Source: Larix kaempferi
Taxonomy: Eukaryota > Streptophyta > Pinopsida > Pinales > Pinaceae
Direction of reading: 5' to 3'
Assembly: GCA_027924585.1 (NCBI GenBank)
Contig: BSBM01000608.1
Span: 7,876,501 to 7,940,500 of the forward strand
Length of the DNA stretch: 64,000 bases
A model generated the notes under the pieces. The model was not told the origin of the DNA, did no database searches, and saw only the letters and a program-made list of their open reading frames with translations. Shown in pieces: positions 11,205 to 23,581 of this stretch. The translations under genes were made by a program, and so were the position numbers. Within the stretch, counting starts at the first letter, position 1; the number at the start of each line of letters is the position of its first letter.

Positions 11205-12624
11205 TGGTGAGCTCTAAGTATGGGTGCCTAATGAGGGCAGCTAGACTAGGAGCTTAATTTAATTATCAAACCAGGGGATGTACAAACTTTAGAGGCACTG
11301 GCACTATATGTACTCTTCTAGGATAGTCTTTGTCGAAGTTAGGTGTTTGTATCAATGTTCTTAAAGAGATGCCTAAGAAAGATTAAATGAACTGTAAATA
11401 GGATTGTTAATATATGGAAGATAAATTCCTATGCTAAGAAATCAAATACTGAAAGCAGAAAATCTATGGATAAGAATTTGAATGCAGGAAATAGTCAATC
11501 TAATTTTAAGAATTAATTTGCTGAAAACAATAAAAATTATACTATGAAATGGAATGTTGGAATTATAACAGATCTATTCTAAAGAAATGAAAGCTTGATC
11601 TTTAATATTACTGTAAATTGAATGCATAAAACTCAATGTCTGATCTAACATAATCTAAGGCTAAAGCTAAATTTGGAATTCCATTATCTAATGCTGCAAT
11701 ATTTAATCAAATCATGTAACCAACAAATACTAAAAGAAATCAATCTCTATAAGCAATTCTAATAATGAAACGAATACATACGCTGAAGATCTAGATCGCT
11801 GCTTCAGAAATAAATGCAAGTACATAGAGAAATGGGTGTTTAATTATGCCTTGACGGAATGCTGCTATAGGACTACAGACATAGCATTATCATACTACGA
11901 AATGCGTTGTAATGAACTACGGAATCAGAAGTGATCAACCACTACAAAAATTAAATCATGTTATTTAGACGCTATTTAGAATACTCTCATCTGCAATATA
12001 AATTCAATCAATGCACAACACATAATGAGAAATACTTGTACTGCAAGATATCCTGACTTACGTGTTGGAGGGGCCCTCTCCAACCCATACTCAGGAGTGA
12101 AAAGAACTTATAAACGTTGAATCATAGATAACATCAAGTCTTTATTTAAAATAGAAACTTCATCGTTTAAAAACCAGGTCTGCAACACAACTGTCTTGAT
12201 AGTCTGAAACTGAAACAATAATTATTCAAAATAGCAGTAGGGGCCTCTCGCTACCCGAGAGGTCCATATTTATAAAATCCTAATGCTTAACCTAACAAAA
12301 ATGTCTAACTGTTGATTCTCTTTGAACATGAGTTTGTTCTCTACAGATCAGGAAAAAGGCATTGAGTTTGGTGATGTTCTTCCAGTCCTTCACTTGATTC
12401 ACGTGTTATCCTTGAGTACACCTACACCTACTCATTCAACCTCGTTTTTCATGCAATTAGCTCATATCAACGCTTTTCAAAACATAACCGAAATAATCTT
12501 TTAAACACTTCATTAAATAATTAAGGCAAATCATTTTCCCACTAACGAGTGTATCTTTACATCCTTTCCTATATTTTACTGCTGGGAAAAGGAACTATCA
12601 GATACCTAATATGGGGACTCATCA
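11205..12624 (-). repeat. Athila-like 3' LTR
   Basis: 1420 bp. On the plus strand it starts TGGTGAGCTCTAAG and ends GGGACTCATCA; on the element strand it is TGATGAGTCCC to GAGCTCACCA. It is nearly the same as the LTR at 21823-23241, with scattered substitutions (for example GAGGGCAGC here against GAGGGAAAC). Small frames inside it, such as 12322-12504, are LTR sequence and not genes. Confidence 0.9.
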
Positions 12625-12635
12625 TCTCCCCCATG
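12625..12635 (-). other. Athila-like polypurine tract
   Basis: On the element strand CATGGGGGAGA directly precedes the TG of the 3' LTR, the position where plus-strand DNA synthesis is primed. It lies 10 bases past the stop codon of the third ORF. Confidence 0.85.
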
Positions 12636-12645
12636 CTTGAAGGAT

Positions 12646-14898
12646 TCACCCATCCTTGGGTGACATATTATGCTCTCTGATGATGTCTCTGATGTCCCAT
12701 GCTACCACCTTGGGGGTCCCTGCCTTCCTGTGGTACCCGATACTTTGATCTTCCTTGATCCATGCCCTCCTTTCTTCTTCCTCATTGACCTGTTCCTTAA
12801 TGACTGGAGGAAGGAAGAATGGGTTGCTTAGCCTCATCCCTATCCACCTAAGTTGATTCTTTATCAATGACTCCCTGTAGAGCTTGGCTTTTACGAGATC
12901 ATTTTATAGTCTGGTAGGGGAGTGAAGCTCTTTTATTTTTAGGTCATTTGCCACTCTGCACCATCTTTCACCAATAGAATCCTAAACCTCGTTATGCGTG
13001 CTCTGAGGAGTAAGATCGAAGTGAACCACAGCCCCCTGTTGTTTCTCAAGGAGAATTGGGATCAGTTCCTCATCTATGGTGAGATTTCTATGGTCATAGA
13101 TTATTCTTTCAGGGTGAGATGCTTCTGCCCTGATCCATAATGGGGTCATCCATTTTGTTGCCACATAAATGTGGTAGTCCTAAGCTCGTTCAATTTCATT
13201 TTTCATCTAAGAACACAATGCCCTTAACTGGAAATCGCCCATGTAAGGGTTTGGCGACCAGTTGGACGAGCTAGGAGCTACAAAATTGTGTAGTAAAAAC
13301 TCACTTAGTTGGTCCTTCTCCGACTCTATGGCCTTGAGAGATGCATCCACAACTTCCCTGGTTGTTTTGATTTCTATTGGGAGTCCCTGTGCCAACCTTC
13401 GGAGATGGAATTTTCCCCACTTCTCTTGTAGGTAAACTGCATATATTGCTGAAGGTGGCCTATTCTCCAATAGTTTACTGTATATTTCCATGGTAGTAGC
13501 CAAGACATGCTTCAGTTGAACAATTTCCTGGTCCTTCTTAGCTAGTTCCCCTTGTGCCTCAACCAACTTTTCTCGAAGTACTAAATTTCTCTGTTCCACC
13601 AGTCTTGGCTCCCCTGCATGATGCATTCTTAGAATTTTTGTCTTCTCAGATGAGAACGGGGGTGATGCTGTCTGGCTTACTGATCCAATTTTCAATGCCA
13701 CCAACTCCTTTCTGAGCTCTTCTAATTCTTCCCGTGCCTCATCCAGCTGATTGAAAACCCCAGGGTTTTCATTATGCTCAGGAGGGTCCCCCTGGGGGTT
13801 GACTTGCTCTTTTGGTTCATTTCGTTCTTCTTCCTCCTCCTATTCTTCCTGTTCATCCTGCATTTCCTGCTCATCCTGCTCCTCTTCTGTAGTGGGATCC
13901 CTCTGATCTACCCATTGATCATCATCCCCATCCGACACATTTTGAACTATGGGACTGGGTTCCCTACTCTTTTCCTTGTTTATTCGGATCCTGGATTCCT
14001 GTGTGAATCTCTTACTTCTTCTTTTCGGCTCTTGATTACTGGCAGGGATTCCTGGGTTCGTCTTGGGGGAGTCATCTCTTAAATACTTGATTTTCACCAG
14101 GGTCTCGGCCACATGGTCCAGGTCAATTTTCCTCTTCGCCCCTGATGTAGAGGCGGTTTGGTTCATTGCTCCTGGTGGTATGCCAGTTGTGGGTGTCCCC
14201 TTCATCCTTTGAACATCTTCGGCGGATACCAACACGAATTCTTCCCATGAAAGCTCTGGTATCTGCGCCTTTAATTCCTCACAAACGATTAACTTGATCA
14301 ACCCATCATGGGCCAAGGCATCCTCCTTACCTTTAGCCACCTTCTTGCTCATTTATGCTAGAGATTGTAGTAGGTAATATGGAATACTAATGTTGTTGTT
14401 TGGTGGATGATGGGTCCTTGGTCTTAACAGCTCTAGAATTCGAAAATGAAAGATGGGGAAATAGCTTAACCTATTAGAGCATGTGATGTACTTCTGAACG
14501 ATTGCAGCCACGTCCTCCCATGGAGCTGGCATGGAGAGTCTTTTGACTCCGTTTTTGTCTTTGTCATAGACCTCTCCTTGATCGAAGAATGTTGTTTTTG
14601 CTTCATGGTTTTCCTCCCTGTCATCCCTGCTCCAATGAAAACCTCTCTGTAGACCAGTGAATTTGGCAATTACATCCTCATCAATCTTTATACATAACCC
14701 CTTCACTCGGGTGACGAACTGTTCATCCTTGATATGTTTAAAATTTCTCACAAACTCCACAGCCGCCCCTGTATTGTACCCTTTCAATCCTAGGATGAAA
14801 GGAATCCAACCTGCACTGCAGATGGTTGTTAATATTCGCAGGTTTTGGTAGATGGTGTTGTGCTCCTCTGGTTCACTTTTCTTGAATCCTTTTGTCAT
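12646..14898 (-). pseudogene. Athila-like third ORF (750 codons) with coiled coil
   Basis: From ATG at 14898 to TGA at 12646 one frame is kept for 751 codons. In-frame stops lie at 14353, 13840, 13207, 13180, 12982 and 12904, and no indel changes the frame. Residues 1-180 (GLKGYNTGAAVEFVRNF, LCIKIDEDVIAKFTGLQRG, HPPNNNISIPYYLLQSLA) resemble the domain annotated in databases as a putative plant transposon protein, common in the ORF after integrase of Athila elements. Residues about 270-350 are basic then acidic (KRRSKRFTQES, EEEQDEQEMQDEQEE), and about 380-450 are coiled coil. I see no signal peptide or membrane segment, so an envelope role is not supported by sequence. Function unknown. Confidence 0.75.
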
Positions 14899-16059
14899 CT
14901 TAAAATCTCTTCTACAATTAACAAAAACAAACTTTGAATGTGTCTTTTACCTCACTGGTCTGGATTGACTATAGGCTCGGGGCCGGATTGCTTGCTGCAT
15001 GACACACTCACTTCTGATGGCTGGCTTCCGAGAAGTGCTGAGATGTCTTTTTTGTTTGCAAAAACTGGCTCTTTTTTCTTTGACGATCATGCAACTTTAC
15101 TTAATTGTCCTTCCGCACTTATCCTTATCATTCTTCACTGTACTTGCTAATTGATCCATTTCTTTTCATAATCAAGATCTTCATTTCGCTTTATGCTTGT
15201 ACTTTGCGATTATTGTGAAGTACGGTGGTTATATGCGGATTCATCATTTGTCGAAATGACGGGTGTGTGCAATCATGATTTTGTAATTTGAACCTTTCCC
15301 TCTGACTTTATCGAAAAGCTGTCCTCAGCTTAAAATATAACCGTTTTGGGGAGAATAATTTGACCTTAAGAATAAAATGAAAATGTTCAGAGATTACCTT
15401 GTTATATTTTGTAAGCATACCTGAGTTCACGATCATCACTGATTTGTATGCGTGTTGGATGTTGTAGTAGATTTGGTGTAATCCATAGTGATCTTCCGCT
15501 TGTCAATAGTTATGTGTGTTGTTGGCATTTTTCTTTATTCGTGCCATTTCTGATTTGACTTTGATAATGCTTTTGCATATATTTGATTGCTTGCTACTGT
15601 ACTTGGACGAATTCTTGGCTCGCTTGGATAAATGGAAACCTCGCTTGAATCAATTGCAGGCTCACTTGAAGTAGGGTTAGGCTCTCGTGATCATATGGCA
15701 GAGTTGATTGAAGAGTGTGCTTGGATTCTTCCTGTAGTGGTAGATAATTTTGCTGGCTCTCTTGACTACATATATGGCTTTCTTGATTGCTGAAAATGTT
15801 TGTGAATTATCGGGCTCGCTTGAATTTTGCTTGATATTTTTCTTTGCAATAGTAATGTTGTATCTTCATAGAGATATACGTGGCCCTGTAATTTGGCCTG
15901 TTATTTTCTCTATTAATTTAATTTTCCTGTCTCTTTTTTCTTTTTCTTTTTTCTTTTTCTTTTTTCTTATATCTTTTTTCATTCATTTTTTCTATCTTTT
16001 TCATATATTTTTTTCAATGCTTTTTCATATTTTCTATCAGCATCAGTTGTTGCTGGTAG
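14899..16059 (-). other. Athila-like spacer between integrase and third ORF
   Basis: About 1.2 kb without a coding frame on the element strand. It includes a T/C-rich tract at 15922-16015 (purine-rich on the element strand). Tat/Athila elements commonly have such a non-coding gap, where an internal purine tract and a splice acceptor may lie. Neither can be proven from one copy. Confidence 0.5.
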
Positions 16060-17897
16060 AGTACCTGTGTAAACTCTTCTTTTGACTGTGGTTTCTTGTA
16101 AAGTTTGAGTCGATGTCCATTCACTATCATAGGAAACTGTTGTTCATCTATTGTAATAATCTTGACTGCTCCATTTTCATAGATGTGCTCAATGATGTAA
16201 GGTCCTAGCCATCTGGTTGTTAATTTTCCTTTGAATGTGTGAAACCTGGAATCATAGAGTAGTGCCCAGTCACCTTATTTGAACTTTTTATCTTTTAGGT
16301 GCTTGTCATGCCACCTCTTTCTTTGCTGCTGGATGATTTCAGTGTGAGCCAGTGCTTGTTGGCGTTGCTCATCCAGTTGATTCAATTTTAGCATGCGTTC
16401 TTGTTGTATTTCTGATAATTCCATGTTTAACTCTGCTGCAATTCTTAGTGTTTTTATTTCGAATTCAATTGGCAGCATGAATTTCTTTCCATATACTAAC
16501 TCATAAGGTGTGAATCCTGTTGTTGTCTTCCATGTGGTGTTATAGGCCCAAACTGCCTCACTTAATCTGTCAGCCCAATCTTTTTTGTGGAGTTGGACTA
16601 TCTTTGTTAGAATCCTCTCTAATTCTTTGTTGGTGACTTCTGCTTGACCATTTCCTTGAGGGTGATATGAAGAGGACTGTCTATGCTTAACCTTATTCTT
16701 TTTCAGTATGTCCTCTATTAAGTTGGATGTGAATTGTGGTCCTTGATCAGAAACTAGTTCCCTTGCAACACCAAACCTGTGGAAGATTTGCTCAGTGAAA
16801 ATTTTTGCTACATTGTTTTCATTTGCTGCAGCAAGTGCTGCTACATCAGTCCATTTTGTAAGGTAATCTGTGCATACTAGAATGTAGATCTTTTGATTTG
16901 ATGGTGGGTTGATTGGACCAACGAAGTCAAATCCCCATTTTTCGAATGCTTCTAAGGAGATCTGTGGATGAAGAGGCGTTTCTTCTTTTTGTGTAGGCTT
17001 GCCCATTCTTTGACAAACATCACAGTGGGACACATACTCATAAGCATCTTTGTGGAGTGTTGGCCAACAATAACATGTTTGCAAGATTTTGTAGGCTGTC
17101 CTTTTTGCAGCATAGTGTCCTCCACAGGGTTCATTGTGAGTGGCATGCATTATGTCATGTACTTCATCTTCCCTAATGCACCTTCTAAGTATCTGATTTG
17201 GTCCCTGTTTAAAAAGCATGTCCTCTATCCATGTGTATGTGGCACATTTCCTTATTACTTTTGTCTTTTCTTTATAACTGTAATGTTCTGGAAACTTCCC
17301 GGATACTAAATAGTTTGCTATGTCAGCAAACCATGGGCTTCTTGTTGATATGGAAAAAAGGTGTTCATCATGGAAGTTATCTTTAACCAATTCATTATCT
17401 TTTCCATGTGTGACTCTTGACAAAAAGTCGGCTACAACATTATGCTTGCCTAGTTTATTTATTATAGTAATGTCAAATTCTTGTAGAAGTAGAATCCATC
17501 TAATAATTCTTGCACTAGTATTAGTCTTGTTCATAAGATATATGATTGCTGAGTGGTTAGTGTGGATAAAACTTTGGTATCCTGTGATGTAATGCCTGAA
17601 TTTATTGATTGCATGTATGACTGCTAAAAATTCCTTCTCTGTGACTATGTAGTTAAGTTTTGCCCCAGCCAAATTTTTGCTTATATAGTATATGGCATAG
17701 GGTTTCTTGTCTCGTTCTTGTCCAAGCACAGATCCAATGGATTTATCAGATGCATCTGTGTGGATGTGAGATGGAATTTCCCAGCTTGGTCCTTGGAGTA
17801 CCGGTGTTGTGATTGTTTTCTCCTTAAGATTTTTGAATGTTGTCATGCAATTGCTTGTCCATATGAACTCATTGTCTTTTGTGAGAAGTGCAAACAT
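16060..17897 (-). pseudogene. Athila-like pol: RNase H and integrase
   Basis: One frame from 17897 runs 540 codons to a TAA at 16275; the coding sense continues past it (GDWALLYDSRFHTFKGK) to about 16060. RNase H: HIHTDASDKSIGSVLGQ, TEKEFLAVIHAINKFRHY, FIHTNHSAIIYL, ADFLSRV. Integrase: an HHCC zinc site (HATHNEPCGGHY ... HCDVCQRMG), then the D-D-E core in FDFVGPI, LVSDQGPQF and GNGQAEVTNKEL, all intact. The C-terminal GDWALL segment is the GPY/F-type end (KLTTRWLGPYIIEHI). This is the best preserved part of the element. Confidence 0.85.
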
Positions 17898-18987
17898 TGG
17901 GGCAGCAATTCTGCTATAATTTTCAATAAACCTTCTGTAGTACCCTGTTTGTCCAAGGAAACTTCTTACATCCCTTTGTTTGATAGGTGGTGGCAGCGTT
18001 TTGATTAAAGAGACTTTTGCTTGATCAAACTCTATCCCCCTCTGTGATATATGATGTCCTAGAAAGATGCCTTATTCCATTAACATCCTGAATTTGTCAT
18101 TGCTTAGGCACAAGCTCATCTCAATACATTTTTTAATACTAATTCAAGATTGTTCAATGTCTGCTCAAAGTTTTGTCCATAGGGTGTGAAATCATCCATG
18201 AAGACTTCCATTTTGTCATTTATAAAATCGGAGAAAATACTCAATATGGCTCTTTGAAATGTTGTTGGGGCGTTACATACCAAAGGGTAGGACCCTATAG
18301 GAATAAGTTCCCCATGGGCATGTAAAGGTCATCTTATCTTGATCAGCTAGGTGTATTAAAATTTGGTTGTATCCACTAAAACCGTCTAAGAATGAAAAAT
18401 ACTTGTTTCCAGATAATGTATCTAGCACCTGATCTATAAATGGAAGAGGAAAGTGATCTGGAAATGTTGTTGGGGCGTTACATACCAAAGGGTAGGACCC
18501 TATAGGCATAAGTTCCCCATGGGCATGTAAAGGTCGTCTTATCTTGATCAGCTAGGTGTATTAAAATTTGGTTGTATCCACTAAAACCGTCTAAGAATGA
18601 AAAATACTTGTTTCCAGATAATGTATCTAGCACCTGATCTATAAATGGAAGAGGAAAGTGATCTTTCTTGGTTGCTTTATTCAGCTCTCTGTAGTCCACA
18701 CAAATTCTCCATTTGCCTCCTTTTTTAGGGACTATAACTAGTGGTGAGACCCACTCACTGTCAGATATTGGATAGATGAACCCTGCATCTAATAACTTTT
18801 GTAGTTCCACTTTGACTATGTCTTTCAATGCAGGGTTCAGCCTTCTTTGTGGTTTCCTGATAGGAGTAGAACCTTCTTTGATGTAAATGTAGTGTTTGCA
18901 GATATCAGGATGTATTCCTTTCATGTCTACATATGTCCATGCAAATGCTTTACTTTGTTCTTCTAGTATCTTCATTAATTTCTTTTC
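17898..18987 (-). pseudogene. Athila-like pol: reverse transcriptase, disrupted
   Basis: RT is legible as WVSPLVIVPKKGGKWRICVD, KDHFPLPFIDQVLDTLSG, FSFLDGFSGYNQI and the catalytic box VFMDDFTPYG. Damage: a 2-bp loss in GGTATGTAAC after LPFG (where M-C-N-A-P is expected), a 205-bp tandem duplication (18256-18665), a missing A in a run near 18130, and a TAA near 18073. The 2-bp loss is present in both duplicate copies, so it is older than the duplication. Confidence 0.8.
18256..18665 (-). repeat. 205-bp tandem duplication inside RT
   Basis: Two adjacent copies start at 18256 and 18461. They differ at few positions, for example GAATAAG against GCATAAG, and CATCTT against CGTCTT. Each encodes DHFPLPFIDQ through RVLPFGM. 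The unit length is not divisible by 3, so the RT frame is broken. Confidence 0.9.
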
Positions 18988-21708
18988 TTACTCTGGTTTC
19001 AAATTGGAATTTATGTTGACTGTTTTGCTAGGCAGAATTTCCACGATTTTTACCTTTTCAATTTGTTCTTCTAGTACTTCCGCCCATAATTCATCCATGT
19101 TTTGTTTTGAACTGTCACCTGTTTCTGTGGAAAAAAATTCTTGAATAAAATGATTGTTAGAAGATACATTTTGTATAAATCTATCTATATGGCCATCTTC
19201 GTCTATTGCTTTTAGTGATAGTGCAGCATCAATTGTTAGGATAGGTCGGAGGTTGTGATTTGGTGTGTTATGGTAATCATCAGTCCAATTTTGATATTCT
19301 AACTCTAAAGATTCCATTGCTGGTGGGTAGATCGTGATTTTCTTCCTGGCATGTCCACTGGTGATAGTCATATTTCCTGATCGGCAACCTATGTAAGCGT
19401 TCGTAGTTTCTAACCAAGGTCTACCTAGTATGATTGGATAACCACTAAGTTTGCTTTTGACTTCAATTATTATGAAATTAGCTGGGTATTCCCAGGATTC
19501 AATATTGATGATAATGTCTTCTAGCATCCCTTCGGGTTTCACAGTGGATGTGTCCGCTAGTTGGAGTACTGTTGTGGTTGGTCTGACCATTGATTGGATT
19601 CCTACATATAGCATGGTTTCCTTAGTCATTACATTGATCGTAGCCCTCAAATCTATTAAGATTTTATTTATTTGCTTGTTATTGATGGTGACGTTTACTA
19701 CAGGACTACCTGGATCAAGATATTTAGGGTTTATTATGACACCCAACATTAAATCAACCAATTGCCCCACTACATGTATGGTTGGTGGGTCACGTTTCCT
19801 CCTTCTGGGTTTCTTTAGGCAATTTTCCCTAATAAATTTGTTGCAGATGGGAACATCCCTTATGGCTTGTAAAATTGGGATTTGGATGTTTAAGTGCTTG
19901 AATTCGTTTAAAATTGTATTCTCTTCCTCTTCTTTCGTACTTCGTACCATTTTTTCTGGAAATGGAGGGTTTCTATTGCATGGGAGTGGTTGGGTTTCGT
20001 CTTCAGGAGGGTCTGGTTCATCTAGATGTTGAACATAGGGTTCTGATGTTTGTTCTTGAGCTTCATGTTGTTGGGTATTGTTTGGGGATGTATTCTGCAA
20101 CGTTTTTCCAGATCGGAGGTTTATTTCGTTTATTTCTATGGTGTCTATGACATAGGTAAGGAATTGTGTGATATCAACTTTATAAGTCAGTTGTTGTTGT
20201 GGAGGTATGTTATTATTAGGATTTGGGATTGGTTGGGATGGAATGGGTGGAGGTCTGGGGGGTGGCTGAGGCTGTGGGGGTGGCATAATAAGTGGTTGTT
20301 GTAACGGGGCCCTCCAATTTGATGGATGGGGGTATTGATTTGCATAATTGGTGGTGGATGGAGGAAAATATGGGGGATATTGGGGGTAAGACGGTAGGTA
20401 ATACGATTGTTGATAGGATAGTTGATATGTTTGTTGATTCTATTTCCATTGGTTTGGATTTGGATGTGCTTGCCATGGAGTTGGTGCAAAGTTCCAATTT
20501 GGATGTCCTTGATTATAGTAGGCTTGATTGCTCGATTGATATGGTCTAACAAAATTATTCCTCCTCTGATTTATAAAGCATAGCTGTTCTATTGCTCCTT
20601 CAGCTGTTGGGTCTTGAATAACCGCCTTACATGAGGGTAAGAGGGCACATTTATCAATGGAATGGTCATTAGTGCAGAAACCACATACTTCTATGGTGTT
20701 CAAGGTGTACTGCCCCTTCTCATGTTTTTTTCTAGAACGAGGATAGAATACTGCCAAGGCTTGGTTAATTTCATCCTGCTTCGTTTTTATTCGTAGTGAA
20801 TCAAGTTGCATGGCCAGACATTGTAAGATGTCGATCTTCATGTCATCTAACAGGTTTCCTAAGTCAGATTTTGTAAGATTGGGTCTGGAAGATGATGAGG
20901 ATCCTATGGGTAGATGTGTATCTCTTGTCCCATTCTTGCTTTTCCTAGACCTAGAATGGTTCTTGAAGATCTGTAGTATTTGGTCATAAGTCTTCTGAAA
21001 TATGTCTCCATCTCCCAAGAGGTTTAAGATCTCAAAATTCTCCTCTTTAATCCCTTTAAGAAGGACCAGTTTCAGCGATTCAGGGTCTAGGGTGCAATGA
21101 TTAGCTCGTTTGTAGCTAAGCTGAAATCATTGGGCATAATCTTCTAAGGATTCACGGTCTCCCTGCTGCATCCTAAATATTTCATCCCTTGTATCCTTTG
21201 CTTTGCAGTAGTCCCTATACTTTTCTAGGAATTCCTGTTTCATTTTATCCGAGTTGAAAATACTATTTCCTTCTAAACTCATGAACCGCCTAAGTGATAA
21301 ATCTTTTAGTGTGGAGGGAAAAACCCTCAGCTTTTGTGCATCTGTAGTATAATCAAAAGATCTACAAACTACCTCAAACTCAAACAGGAATGTGTCAGGA
21401 TCTTCTGAAGTCAATCCATGGAAGTTTGGAAGATTGTTAGGGTTGATATTCTACATTCTGGCATCTCCAAGAGGTATGCTAATGGGAAAGGTGAAAATCT
21501 CCCTAGGTTCTTCTTCTTCATCAGCCATAGTGGTGTTTGAGCTGGAACTAGCAAAGAAGTTGTCTCTGTTTGGATCGTATGTGGAATCAGTTTCATTTTC
21601 AGAGCTTGGGGATCCAAACTAAGAGTGGTAAGAATTGTTGTCACCGATATTGCTCATGGGATGCCTAGGAAGAAAGCGTCCAAACCTATCCCTTTGCCGA
21701 CGAGGCAT
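18988..21708 (-). pseudogene. Athila-like gag and protease
   Basis: ATG at 21708 (MPRRQRDRFGRFLPRH) begins a frame kept to 18988 and on into RT. Stops lie at 21619 (TAG), 21451 (TAG), 21127 (TGA), 20440 and 18988. Gag core: TSEDPDTFLFEFEVVCRSF, RFMSLEGNSIFNSDKMKQEF, GDRESLEDYAQ. Zinc knuckle at about 20690: CGFCTNDHSIDKC, the C-x2-C-x3-H-x4-C form seen in Athila gag. A Pro/Gln/Tyr-rich linker follows (20190-20440). Protease near 19540-19700: ILIDLRATINVM at the active site and IILGRPWL at its end. The usual D-L-G-A is D-L-R-A here, so the catalytic Gly is lost. Confidence 0.85.
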
Positions 21709-21799
21709 TCATTCAAAAAAATTTATGTTTTTGTTTTATGTGATTTATGTTTTCTTTTTGTGTTGTTTTTAGGTGATGTCTCCTAAAAGATTTAGCACC

Positions 21800-21817
21800 T
21801 CCCCGGCAACGGCCCCA
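21800..21817 (-). other. Athila-like primer-binding site, tRNA-Asp type
   Basis: On the element strand TGGGGCCGTTGCCGGGGA lies 5 bases after the LTR end. The known Athila/tRNA-Asp site is TGGCGCCGTTGCCGGGGA; one base differs. Confidence 0.9.
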
Positions 21818-21822
21818 AAAAG

Positions 21823-23241
21823 TGGTGAGCTCTAAATATGGGTGCCTAATGAGGGAAACTAGACTAGGAGCTTACTTTAATTATCAAACCAGGGGACGTA
21901 CAAACTTTAGAGGCATTGGCACTATATGTGCTCTTCTAGGATAGTCTTTGTTGAAGTTAGGTGTTTGTATCAATGTTCTTAAAGAGATGCCTAAGAAAGA
22001 TTAAATGAACTGTAAATAGGATTGTTAATCTATGGAAGAGAAATTCCTATGCTAAGAAATCAAATACTGAAAGCAGGAAATCTATGGATAAGAATTTGAA
22101 TGCAGGAAACGGTCAATCTAATTTTAAGAATTAATTTGTTGAAAACAATACAAATTGAACTATGAAATGGAATGCTGGAATTATAACAGATCTATTCTAA
22201 AGAAATGAAAGCTTGATCTTTAATCTTACTGTAAATTGAATGCATAAAACTCAAAGTCTGATCTAACATAATCTAAGGCTAAAGCTAAATTCGGAATGCC
22301 ATTATCTAATGCTGCAATCTTTAATCAAATCATGTAACCAATAAATACTGAAAGAAATCAATATCTATAAGCAGTTCTAATAATGAAACGAATACATAGG
22401 CTGAAGATATAAATCGTTGCTTCAGAAATAAATGCAAGTACATAGAGAAATGGGTGTTTAATTATGCCTTGATGGAATGCTGCTACAGGAATACAAACAC
22501 ACCATTATCATACTACGGAATGCATTGTAATGAACTACGGAATCAGAAGTGATAAACCACTATAGAAATTAAATCGTGTTATTTAGACGCTATTTAGAAT
22601 ACTCTCATCTGCAATATAAATTCAATCAATGCACAACACATAATGAGAAATAACTGTACGGCAAGATCTCCTAACTTACGTGTTGGAGGGGCCCTCTCCA
22701 ACCCGTACTCGGGAGTGAAAAGAACTTATAAACACTGAATCATAGATAACATCAAGTCTTTATTTAAAATAGAAACTTCATCCTTTAAAAACCAGGTCTG
22801 TAACACAATTGTCTTGATAGTTTGAAACTGAAACAATAATTCTTCAAAATAGCAGTAGGGGCCTCTTGCTACCCGAGAGGTCCATATTTATAAAATCCTA
22901 ATGCTTAACCTAACAAAAATGTCTAACTGCCGATTCTCTTTGAACATGAGTTCATTCTCTACAGATCAGGTAAAAGGCGTTGAGTTTGGTGATGTTCTTC
23001 CAGTCCTTCACTTGATTCATGCGTTATCCTTGAGTACACCTACACCTTCTCATTCAACCTTGTTTTTCATGCAATTAGCTCATAGAAACGCTTTTCAAAA
23101 CATAACATAAATAATCTTTTAAACACTTCATTAAATAATTAAGGCAAATCATTTTCCCACTAACGAGTGTATCTTTACAACCTTTCTTGTATTTTACTAG
23201 TGGGAAAAGGAACTATCAGATACCTGAAATGGGACTCATCA
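21823..23241 (-). repeat. Athila-like 5' LTR
   Basis: 1419 bp, partner of 11205-12624, with matching TG...CA ends and followed by the ATCCT duplication at 23242-23246. The small frame at 22901-23110 is the counterpart of the one in the other LTR, which shows it is LTR sequence. Confidence 0.9.
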
Positions 23242-23581
23242 ATCCTACCTCAGTTGAGTCGAATCACAGGTTCCAGGATCATCCTCATACCTCTGGATTT
23301 GTTCTCATCACATTCGATCTGAAGAGCAAGTACAAGCACATGCTTTTTGAGCATGATCCACTTCTTCCCAAGAAGAAGATACCTCCAAACATATGACCAA
23401 GCATCACACATGCTTGAGTTTGGAGCATTTATTTTGGTGTGCCCTACAGTCTTTTTGAGGGGGGGGTATTTTTCCCATGAGGTTTTTCCCCATTTCCTTG
23501 TTTCATGGACTATTCTTTATTCATTGTATTGGGTGAACGTTTGGTATCAGTTTCCAGGGCCCAAGATGGATTAAGGGGAGG
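23242..23581 (+). other. Copia array unit 3, remainder of internal region
   Basis: Resumes exactly at ATCCTACCTCAG, the duplicated target, and matches 6790-7123 of unit 1 and 8992-9326 of unit 2. It contains the C-terminal part of the 113-codon ORF and ends in the polypurine tract AAGGGGAGG. Confidence 0.85.

Larger units (their letters stand above)
11205..23241 (-). mobile_element. Complete Athila-like Ty3/gypsy retrotransposon, minus strand
   Basis: The element is 12,037 bp with LTRs of 1420 and 1419 bp, a 5-bp duplication (ATCCT), a tRNA-Asp-type primer site 5 bp inside the right LTR and a polypurine tract abutting the left LTR. Order on the minus strand: 5' LTR, primer site, gag, protease, RT, RNase H, integrase, a spacer of about 1.2 kb, a third long ORF, polypurine tract, 3' LTR. 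The gag zinc knuckle (C-x2-C-x3-H-x4-C), the RT and RNase H wording (DHFPLPFIDQ, IRWILLLQEFDI) and the extra ORF after integrase place it in the Athila branch of the Tat/Athila lineage. All ORFs carry stops, so it is dead, although structurally whole. Confidence 0.9.

Noticed and set aside
12322-12504. 60-codon frame in the Athila-like LTR
   Set aside because: The counterpart at 22901-23110 differs in length and start; both are LTR sequence without coding evidence.
15750-16085. 111-codon plus-strand hydrophobic frame
   Set aside because: Generated by a T/C-rich tract on the strand opposite the element; Phe/Leu/Ser runs only.
19451-20150. Plus-strand frames of 193 and 78 codons opposite the gag-protease region
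   Set aside because: Antisense to protease and the Pro-rich linker of the Athila-like element; no motif of their own.
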